Shown: positions 1 through 5,483 of the stretch, in pieces | How the letters are laid out: each line of letters begins with the position of its first letter | How positions within the stretch are numbered: position 1 is the stretch's first letter | Assembly (NCBI GenBank): GCA_039815055.1 | Contig: JBCCAA010000109.1 | Location: 1-5,483, forward strand | DNA from: UBA5336 sp039815055 | GTDB taxonomy: Bacteria; Pseudomonadota; Alphaproteobacteria; Caulobacterales; Hyphomonadaceae | Direction of reading: 5' to 3' | DNA: 5,483 nucleotides | Made by a program: the position numbers and the translations under genes | Notes under the pieces: model-generated | Told to the model about the DNA's origin: nothing | The model's database searches: none | The model's input: only the letters and a program-made list of their open reading frames with translations

Positions 1-3000
1 CATGTCCAGCCGCAAAAACTCATGCATGCTGAACTGGCGCAGATACCCGTCTTCCGATGCCGCCAGCAGCGTATCCGTGCCGGGTAGATAGGCGACGTCT
101 ACAAAGCTCTGATTGGCGATCTTGAACGTTTCAACCGGCCAGGGCTGGTCAACTCGCCAGACGCGAACGGTGCCGTCGCGCGCGCCGGAGGCGAAATAAG
201 TCCCTTCCGCATGGACATCCAGCGTCAGCACCCAGCCTTCATGACCTTCATAGATCTGGAGCGGTTGCGGGGTTTTCGTGTTCCATAGCCGGATCGTGCT
301 GTCATCGGATGCGGTCAGGAATCTCTGCCCGTCCGGAAGAAAGGCGACATCGCGCACCCAATCTCCATGGCCGCGAAAGTCGAGTGGTTCTTCGCTGCGG
401 TCGATCCGCCAAAGCCGGGCTGAATTGTCAGCTGAACCAGAGACGAAATAGTCACCACCGGGGTGGAAGTCGACTGACAGGACACTTGCGCCATGGGTGC
501 CTGAGGTGTCGTCATGGCCGCCAAATGTGTCGAGCAGGGTGCCCGATTGGACATTCCACAATTTGATCGACTGATCCGCCGAGCCGGTCAGAAACCTGCG
601 ACCGTCCGCGCTGATGGCGATGGACATGACGTTTCCATTTGGATGGCCGTCATAGGCGCGGACGGGTTGCCCATCTGCAACGCGCCAGAGAAAGACACTG
701 CCATCTTCATGGCCGGTCAGAACGTGTTTCTTGTCCGGCAGGAAGCGGCTCGAAGAGATATTCGTGGCGGACCACTCGGTATCCAGCGCAAAGTCATCTT
801 CATACCAATCGTCTTCAAAATCGAGGAATTCGTCATCCTCGAGAAACGGCTCTTCGAACTCTTCACTGGCGATCTCTTCCGGTGCGGGGTCGGCAGTGCC
901 AGGCTCCGCTGTCGGGGCAGCGCTCAGCATGGCTTTCGCCGCGGCGCCGTCGAACACGAATGCCTCGCGTGCCTTGCCGAGGCGATTGAGCAGACCTTCA
1001 CCATCCACGGTGCCAACAACATACATCACCCCGTCTGGACCGACGGACAGATGATTCAGACCGAATTCGCTGTGACGGCGATCATCGTCAGACCCATCAT
1101 CACCGACGTTCCAGGTGCGCAGTGTGCCATCCGGAGTGGCTGTCATCACAAGGCGGCCAGAGTTGGCAAACGCGGCGCCAATGACCGGCTCCGTGCCATG
1201 GGGCAGGGAGACCGCTGGTTCAGGATTGTTCAGGGTCAGCATTGGCACGTCTCCGCCGAACTGCCACACTGCGGCCTTGCCATCGACCGATGCGGTAACG
1301 AACTGCGATCCTGTTTTATCGAAGGTCGTCACGGCCACATCGGAGGAGTGAAACTGGGACTGCGCAATCGGCATGTCGTCGCCCGCGACCCAGAATCGGA
1401 CTGATCCATCGCTGAGCCCCACGGCCACGACATTCCAGTACGGATGGATCGCGAGCGACGTCACCATCTCTTCGGGATGGGTGAAGATCTGCAACGGCTC
1501 GGTGCTGCCGGCCTGCCACAGACGGACCTCGCCATAGTCATCTCCGGTTGCGATCAATGAGGCATCGGCATTGGTGGCCACCGCGTAGAGATACGCGCTG
1601 GGACCATGATTGTAGGTCACTTCAGGGTCGAGGTTTCCAATCCTCCAGACCATGGCGCTTGAATCATCGGATGCGGTAATGAACCGTTCGCCATCGGGAA
1701 GAAACATGACATCACGAATCCAATCCTCATGGCCGATTGCTTCAAACACCCGTTCGCCGGTCTCAATGTTCCAGACACGTCCGATGAGGTCGAACGAGCC
1801 TGAGACCAGAAGGGGTTCGGTGGGGTGGAAATCCAGCGCGGTGATGAAGTCATCATGGGCTTGGATTGCCAGGACAGGGTCATCTTCCCCGGCGCGCCAG
1901 ACATGGATCATGCCGTTCATGGACGCGGTGGCATAGAGTCCTTGAATGGAAGGGTGCGCTGCCAGCGTGGTGACCTCATCGCCCATCCCGAAATCATCGT
2001 CGACCTCCAGAACATGGCTGACATCATGCATATCGCCTAGCCGATTGTGGACGATGGCGTGCTCCAGCGCAGCGCGGGCCGATGGATTATCATCTGCGCC
2101 GATCAGGGGCAGGCTGCCCTCGCCACTGGGGTCTGCCGCCAGCGATAGCAGGATGGCGCGGGTGTACTGGTTGGTTTCCGCCTGGCGCACAGCCGTAGCG
2201 GCCAGGGCGTAGGAGATGGACTGTTCAGCCACCACGGCGCGCTGGGCGGACCAGATGGTAGTCGTGGCGCCGACCACGCCGATCAGCAGTGCGGCGGCCA
2301 GCCCCATCACGGTGGCGCGGCGCCGGCGTTTTTGCTCATCCTGGGCGACCGACAGCGCCTCTTCCTGCTTTTCCACCGCTTCCTTGGCCTGGTGCAGAGC
2401 CTGTTCGCGCGCTTCCAGATCGGCCTGCGCCTTGGCTTGCAGCGCCGCCTCGGATTGCTCACTGAGCTCGATATAGCCGGCCACGTCTGCTGGAATCGTC
2501 GCATCGTCAGGCTTGCGGCCGGCCCAGTCTCGAGCTTCGGCCAACTCTTCGCCGCGCATCAGCAGGGCGTCGACCGGATTTTCCGCGTGCTGGCGGGCGC
2601 GCGCCGTCAGCCGCGTGCGTTCCCGCGTCCAGGAGAGGTCCGTGCGCAGCCAGCTTTCCAGGTCCTTCGCCCCGGCAAACGGGCCAGAGCCTGGCTTGTT
2701 CGGATCGGCATAGAAATAGATGTAGTTCAGCGCAGCCAGTTGGGCCGGGGGTGTCACATCGGTCAGCGGACCGATGGTGATGGGGATCATCGGCTTGCCA
2801 AGCTCTTCGGCCTTGGCCACTTCCCAGGCGCAAATCGGCGATCCCGCCGAGGTTTCGGTGAGGATGAACACTACCTTGTCGCATTCAAACAGCAGGTTAC
2901 CCAGCCGCTCTTCCCACGGCTCGCCCGGCACAATGTCGTGGCGGTCGAGAATGGCATCAAAGCCTTTGTCTTCTAGCAATTCCAGGATCTGGTCGGCCCA

Positions 3001-3069
3001 GCCGACATTGGCCCTGGAATAGGAAATGAAGACTTTAAGCTTGTCGCCCGCATTCTGCGAAGTATCCAC
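1..3069 (-). CDS. TIR domain, transmembrane, double WD40 propeller protein (3' end missing)
   Basis: This is a large modular protein that probably senses through WD40 propellers and signals through TIR; its ligand is unknown. The frame is open for 1023 codons and leaves the window without a stop. The TIR domain spans about residues 12-135: it opens with KVFISYSR (12-19) and contains SPICAWE, whose E83 fits the catalytic glutamate of NAD-cleaving TIRs. A helical linker (about 144-203, with the pattern DLSW, RTRL, LLMRGEEL) resembles one I recall from TIR/STAND-WD40 proteins. A coiled coil follows (about 202-247), then RRRR (248-251) and a hydrophobic segment (254-273). WD40 blades fill 364-707 and 767-1023, separated by an acidic spacer (731-765). 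The GTG at 3069 has GGAGG six bases upstream; another GTG lies at 3072. The first internal ATG is codon 94, inside the TIR core, so an internal ATG start is excluded. The domain calls are firm; an anti-phage or NADase role is inference. Confidence 0.9.
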   Translation of the reverse strand, partial: MDTSQNAGDKLKVFISYSRANVGWADQILELLEDKGFDAILDRHDIVPGEPWEERLGNLLFECDKVVFILTETSAGSPICAWEVAKAEELGKPMIPITIGPLTDVTPPAQLAALNYIYFYADPNKPGSGPFAGAKDLESWLRTDLSWTRERTRLTARARQHAENPVDALLMRGEELAEARDWAGRKPDDATIPADVAGYIELSEQSEAALQAKAQADLEAREQALHQAKEAVEKQEEALSVAQDEQKRRRRATVMGLAAALLIGVVGATTTIWSAQRAVVAEQSISYALAATAVRQAETNQYTRAILLSLAADPSGEGSLPLIGADDNPSARAALEHAIVHNRLGDMHDVSHVLEVDDDFGMGDEVTTLAAHPSIQGLYATASMNGMIHVWRAGEDDPVLAIQAHDDFITALDFHPTEPLLVSGSFDLIGRVWNIETGERVFEAIGHEDWIRDVMFLPDGERFITASDDSSAMVWRIGNLDPEVTYNHGPSAYLYAVATNADASLIATGDDYGEVRLWQAGSTEPLQIFTHPEEMVTSLAIHPYWNVVAVGLSDGSVRFWVAGDDMPIAQSQFHSSDVAVTTFDKTGSQFVTASVDGKAAVWQFGGDVPMLTLNNPEPAVSLPHGTEPVIGAAFANSGRLVMTATPDGTLRTWNVGDDGSDDDRRHSEFGLNHLSVGPDGVMYVVGTVDGEGLLNRLGKAREAFVFDGAAAKAMLSAAPTAEPGTADPAPEEIASEEFEEPFLEDDEFLDFEDDWYEDDFALDTEWSATNISSSRFLPDKKHVLTGHEDGSVFLWRVADGQPVRAYDGHPNGNVMSIAISADGRRFLTGSADQSIKLWNVQSGTLLDTFGGHDDTSGTHGASVLSVDFHPGGDYFVSGSADNSARLWRIDRSEEPLDFRGHGDWVRDVAFLPDGQRFLTASDDSTIRLWNTKTPQPLQIYEGHEGWVLTLDVHAEGTYFASGARDGTVRVWRVDQPWPVETFKIANQSFVDVAYLPGTDTLLAASEDGYLRQFSMHEFLRLDM

Positions 3070-3074
3070 CACGT

Positions 3075-3081
3075 CCCTCCC
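3075..3081 (-). promoter_or_regulatory. Ribosome binding site of the TIR-WD40 gene
   Basis: On the minus strand the sequence reads GGGAGGGAC followed by GTGGTG. The GGAGG core is 3 nt from the first GTG (3072) and 6 nt from the second (3069), so the second is the better spaced start. This strong Shine-Dalgarno match decides the start, because the only upstream in-frame ATG (3201) has no comparable site. Confidence 0.7.
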
Positions 3082-3133
3082 AAGACGAATTCCACAAACC
3101 CTACGCCGCACATGAACACGTGGCAATGCGATT

Positions 3134-3153
3134 CGCCTGCTTGCAATCAGGCG
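3134..3153. promoter_or_regulatory. 20-bp near-perfect palindrome, candidate operator
   Basis: The sequence CGCCTGCTTGCAATCAGGCG has dyad symmetry at 9 of 10 half-site positions: CGCCTG pairs with CAGGCG around a central TTGCAA, and only the 3140/3147 pair breaks it. It lies in the 130-bp gap between the divergent TIR-WD40 and argG genes, 46 bp before the argG start, and it covers the candidate argG -35 box. A dimeric regulator bound here could block argG transcription and perhaps influence the divergent gene. The regulator cannot be named from sequence; I do not recognise it as a classical ArgR box. As RNA it could also form a hairpin. Confidence 0.4.
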
Positions 3154-3168
3154 CTCATCGGCTATCCC
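3141..3168 (+). promoter_or_regulatory. Candidate argG promoter (housekeeping sigma, Caulobacter-like)
   Basis: TTGCAAT (3141-3147) is followed after 13 nt by GCTATCCC (3161-3168). This partly matches the Caulobacter housekeeping form, TTGaCgS then 10-14 nt then GCtANAWC, with about six of eight -10 positions fitting. It would start transcription roughly 25 nt before the argG ATG. The match is weak, and its location is the main support. Confidence 0.3.
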
Positions 3169-3199
3169 GGCGCGGACCAGAGAGAAAGACAGACGCCCC

Positions 3200-4429
3200 A
3201 TGACCCAGCCTAAGAAAGTCGTCCTTGCCTATAGCGGTGGCCTCGACACCTCGATCATCCTGAAATGGCTCGAGACCGAGCTGGGCTGTGAAGTTGTAAC
3301 CTTCACCGCTGATCTGGGGCAGGGCGAAGAGCTTGAGCCCGCGCGCCAGAAGGCGCTGCAAATGGGCCTGGCCGAGGACAACATCTTCATTGAAGACCTG
3401 CGCGAGGATTTCGTGCGCGATTATGTGTTCCCCATGTTCCGCGCCAATGCGGTCTATGAGGGCGTGTACCTGCTCGGCACATCCATCGCCCGACCCCTGA
3501 TTGCCAAGCGCCAGATCGAGATTGCCGAGATGGTTGGAGCCGATGCGGTATGCCATGGCGCCACGGGCAAGGGAAATGACCAGGTGCGCTTTGAGCTGGG
3601 CTATTACGCGCTCAAGCCCGACATCAATGTCATCGCACCGTGGCGGGACTGGAGCTTCAAGTCCCGCACCGATCTGCTCGCCTTCGCCGAGGAGCATGGC
3701 ATCTCCGTGCCCGGCGATAAGCGCGGTGAGGCGCCGTTCAGCGTGGATGCGAACCTGCTGCACACCTCGTCCGAGGGCAAAGTGCTGGAGGACCCCGGCG
3801 TCGAAGCGCCGGACTTTGTGTTCCAGCGCACGGTGGACCCGGTGGATGCGCCCGACACGCCCGAGACGATCACCATCGGCTTTGAAAAGGGCGATGCGAC
3901 GAGCATCAATGGCGAGGCGATGAGCCCGGCGACACTTCTGACGGCGCTGAATGAATATGGACGCAAACACGGCATTGGCCGGCTCGACCTCTTGGAAAAC
4001 CGCTATGTCGGCATGAAATCGCGCGGCATTTACGAGACGCCCGGCGGTACGATCCTGCTGGTCGCCCATCGCGGCATTGAGCAGGTAACGCTGGACCGCG
4101 GCGCGGCGCATCTGAAAGACGAGCTGATGCCGCGCTATGCCGAGCTGATCTATAACGGCTTCTGGTGGAGCCCGGAGCGCGAAATGCTGCAAGCCGCTAT
4201 CGACCACAGCCAAGCCTATGTGACCGGCGAGGTAACTCTGCAGCTGTATAAGGGCGCGGCGCATCTGGTGGCGCGCACTTCGCCCTATTCGCTCTATTCA
4301 GAGGCCCATGTGACGTTCGAAGACGACGCCGGCGCCTATGACCAGAAGGATGCAGAAGGCTTCATCAAGCTGAATGCCCTGCGGCTGCGGCTACTGGCGG
4401 CAAGGGATAAGCGGATCGGGCGGAATTAG
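3200..4429 (+). CDS. argG: Argininosuccinate synthase (EC 6.3.4.5)
   Basis: This cytosolic enzyme joins citrulline and aspartate, using ATP (giving AMP and PPi), to form argininosuccinate, the penultimate step of arginine synthesis. The 409 residues are a normal family length. The N-type ATP-pyrophosphatase loop AYSGGLDTS is at residues 10-18 and the second signature, GATGKGNDQVRF, is at 120-131. Residues aligning with the human citrulline and aspartate contacts are kept: Y90, S95, N126, D127, R130, S181, S190, E266 and Y278. No frameshift or missing catalytic residue is seen. The start is the family-typical MTQPKKVVLAYSGG. Only a weak purine-rich site (GAGAGAAAG, about 3181-3188) precedes it. 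It is divergent from the TIR-WD40 gene, and the DUF3883 gene follows 5 nt after its stop with no terminator between, so the two may be co-transcribed. GC is about 63% in the lines I counted. Confidence 0.98.
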   Translation: MTQPKKVVLAYSGGLDTSIILKWLETELGCEVVTFTADLGQGEELEPARQKALQMGLAEDNIFIEDLREDFVRDYVFPMFRANAVYEGVYLLGTSIARPLIAKRQIEIAEMVGADAVCHGATGKGNDQVRFELGYYALKPDINVIAPWRDWSFKSRTDLLAFAEEHGISVPGDKRGEAPFSVDANLLHTSSEGKVLEDPGVEAPDFVFQRTVDPVDAPDTPETITIGFEKGDATSINGEAMSPATLLTALNEYGRKHGIGRLDLLENRYVGMKSRGIYETPGGTILLVAHRGIEQVTLDRGAAHLKDELMPRYAELIYNGFWWSPEREMLQAAIDHSQAYVTGEVTLQLYKGAAHLVARTSPYSLYSEAHVTFEDDAGAYDQKDAEGFIKLNALRLRLLAARDKRIGRN

Positions 4430-4434
4430 CGCGC

Positions 4435-5277
4435 ATGGCGAGTGAACACTGGTCAGACGAAGAAAACGATCTCATCGTTGATGACTATTTCACAATGCTC
4501 GCCGCGGAACTCGCCGGGAAAAAGTACGTTAAGGCGCACCACCGGCGTGAGTTGTTGCCCAAACTGAAAAGTCGCAACGAAGGCGCTGTTGAATTCAAGC
4601 ATCAGAATATCAGCGCTGTTATGCTGGGCATCGGCCAACCCCTTATTGTGGGATACAAACCGGCGTCGCAGTTCCAGTTGTCGCTTGTGGATGCTGTCTT
4701 GCGGCGATTGGAACACAATGCACCGTGGCTTGATCCCCAAAAAGTCAGAAACTTAAGCTCTGAACGTTCCGTTCGAGATCCGGGGGCACTTTGGGTTGGG
4801 CCGCCTCCAGCCCAGAGGAATGAACCGCCTCCGATTGATCCACAGCTCATGGCGGCCGTGGCGCGGAAGTATGATGTGGCTGAGCGTGACGAAAGGAACC
4901 GTGCCCTAGGGACAGCTGGGGAAGAACTCGTACTTGACTTCGAGCGGTTCCAATTGCGCCAGTTTGGTCGAGCCGACTTGGCGGACCGAATTGTTTGGAC
5001 CTCTAAAGAGGACGGCGATGGGGCGGGCTATGATATCCAAAGCTACACACCTGATGGTTCCGATCGTTTCATCGAGGTAAAGACAACCAATGGATGGGAG
5101 CGAACGCCATTTCATGTCAGTCGGAACGAGCTTCGAGTTGCCGATGAGAAGCGGGATTCTTGGTGTTTATTGAGACTGTATAGCTTCGCCCGCGATCCGA
5201 AGGCATTTGAACTTCGACCACCCATGGAAAAGCATGTTGAACTCACGCCAACCAGCTTTCTTGCATCACTTCGATAG
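4435..5277 (+). CDS. DUF3883 domain protein, predicted PD-(D/E)xK nuclease-like
   Basis: The 280-residue protein has two parts. The N-terminal part (about 6-95) has a WSDEENDLIV opening and a VEFKHQNISAV block (52-62) followed by GYKP (73-76). I recall this block as a recurrent N-terminal module of DUF3883/HNH-type proteins, possibly DNA-binding. A proline-rich linker (about 118-135) leads to the DUF3883 domain (about 154-262). That domain carries RNRALGTAGEE with E163, DGDGAGYDI with D200, and IEVKTT with E214 and K216, followed by TPFHVSRNEL (224-233). E163, D200 and E214-x-K216 fit the active-site layout of PD-(D/E)xK nucleases. There is no signal peptide or membrane segment, so it should be cytosolic. 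The substrate is unknown; in other genomes the domain often sits near restriction and defence genes. A weak GGGCGGA site (4418-4424) inside the argG end precedes the ATG. GC is about 51% in five counted lines, well below argG, suggesting transfer. Family confidence is high; the nuclease role is inference. Confidence 0.9.
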   Translation: MASEHWSDEENDLIVDDYFTMLAAELAGKKYVKAHHRRELLPKLKSRNEGAVEFKHQNISAVMLGIGQPLIVGYKPASQFQLSLVDAVLRRLEHNAPWLDPQKVRNLSSERSVRDPGALWVGPPPAQRNEPPPIDPQLMAAVARKYDVAERDERNRALGTAGEELVLDFERFQLRQFGRADLADRIVWTSKEDGDGAGYDIQSYTPDGSDRFIEVKTTNGWERTPFHVSRNELRVADEKRDSWCLLRLYSFARDPKAFELRPPMEKHVELTPTSFLASLR

Positions 5278-5278
5278 C

Positions 5279-5317
5279 AAGAAGGGCGGGTTCAGCGGTA
5301 GCGATACCCGCCATCTT
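5279..5317 (+). terminator. Terminator-like hairpin after the DUF3883 gene
   Basis: GGCGGGT (5285-5291) and ACCCGCC (5306-5312) form a perfect 7-bp stem with a 14-nt loop. AAGA (5279-5282) and TCTT (5314-5317) can extend it across a small internal loop. It begins directly after the stop codon at 5275-5277. The T-rich tail is short (ATCTTAG), so it may be an inefficient intrinsic terminator or only a 3'-end stabilising hairpin. Confidence 0.5.
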
Positions 5318-5370
5318 AGCCTACCTCACCAAAACCACCGGCGGGTCCAGACTCGCCCTACTCCCCGCGC

Positions 5371-5483
5371 CCCGTCATCCTGCGGCTTGACCGCAGGACC
5401 CATCTCTGGGGCGAGCCTCGCGCCTGATCGTGGGACGTGTGCCGGATGTTATAAAATAGAGATGGATCCCCGGCTCGTCGGCC
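5371..5483. repeat. Palindromic intergenic repeat element, cut by the window edge
   Basis: An 8-bp hairpin is formed by TCCTGCGG (5378-5385) and CCGCAGGA (5391-5398) with loop CTTGA. Right after it CATCTCT (5401-5407) is the inverted partner of AGAGATG (5458-5464), and GATCCCCGGC follows. GGC (5472-5474) and GCC (5481-5483) begin a second hairpin that would finish beyond the edge. From memory, GTCATCC...GGATCCC elements of this kind are scattered in intergenic DNA of many alphaproteobacteria. The enclosed stretch (5408-5457) ends in an AT-rich patch (TTATAAAAT) and shows no coding signal. I see no transposase, so a non-autonomous or REP-like element is the best description. Confidence 0.6.

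Noticed and set aside
514..1404. A 296-codon plus-strand open frame opposite the WD40 repeats
   Set aside because: It is antisense to a clear WD40 coding frame, its protein has no recognisable motif, and its length follows from the GC-rich codon structure of the real gene.
309..1734. Recurring similar DNA segments that could suggest a mobile or CRISPR-like repeat
   Set aside because: The similarity is at WD40 blade spacing (about 40 codons), is diverged, and keeps the reading frame, so it reflects protein repeats.
2332..2976. A 214-codon plus-strand open frame opposite the TIR and coiled-coil region
   Set aside because: The minus frame encodes TIR, coiled coil and membrane helix without interruption, so this plus frame is a shadow.
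3073..3133. A minus-strand promoter for the TIR gene, such as TTGCCA (3127-3122) with a GTAGGG -10
   Set aside because: The -10 is poor and the spacing alone is not convincing, so no position can be supported.
3155..4264. A 369-codon minus-strand open frame opposite argG
   Set aside because: argG on the plus strand is unmistakable. The antisense product is rich in Arg, His and Ala without domain features, typical of a mirror frame in GC-rich DNA.
3200..5277. A restriction-modification or Thoeris-type operon
   Set aside because: There is no methyltransferase, helicase or ThsA-like SIR2/SLOG effector in the window, and argG is a normal metabolic gene.
5278..5483. A tRNA or small protein gene in the right-hand intergenic region
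   Set aside because: No cloverleaf, no TTCRA-type T-loop and no start with a ribosome site were found. Only hairpins are visible.

Overview
The window looks like chromosomal DNA of an alphaproteobacterium, perhaps of the Caulobacterales, Maricaulales or Hyphomonadaceae. Four things point this way: the GC-rich sequence, the closeness of the ArgG protein to alphaproteobacterial homologues, a Caulobacter-like promoter candidate, and a GTCATCC/GGATCC-type intergenic repeat at the right edge. The assignment rests on recognition from memory, not a search. Below class level it is a guess.

Layout. (1) Positions 1-3069, minus strand, are one uninterrupted reading frame of 1023 codons with a GTG start. 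It runs off the left edge with no stop, so its C-terminus is missing. It encodes a modular protein: an N-terminal TIR domain, a conserved helical linker, a coiled coil, one transmembrane helix, a second helical linker, a WD40 propeller of 7-8 blades, a very acidic spacer, and at least six further WD40 blades. (2) Positions 3070-3199 are a short divergent intergenic region. It holds the TIR gene's ribosome binding site, a 20-bp near-perfect palindrome and a candidate argG promoter. (3) Positions 3200-4429, plus strand, are argG (argininosuccinate synthase), intact, with both family signatures. (4) Positions 4435-5277, plus strand, lie 5 nt after argG and encode a DUF3883-family protein with a predicted PD-(D/E)xK nuclease-like core. 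Its GC content is clearly lower than that of argG. (5) Positions 5278-5483 hold no gene. They contain a terminator-like hairpin and the left part of a palindromic intergenic repeat cut by the window edge.

How the genes relate. argG is housekeeping arginine biosynthesis. The genes on either side belong to families that are patchily distributed and often linked to nucleic-acid processing or defence: TIR effector plus WD40 sensor, and DUF3883 nuclease-like. The most interesting reading is that a conserved metabolic gene is flanked by accessory genes on both sides. The large TIR-TM-WD40 protein may be an undescribed membrane-anchored signalling or immune receptor. Joint function of the three genes is not shown by the sequence, and argG is probably only a landing site.
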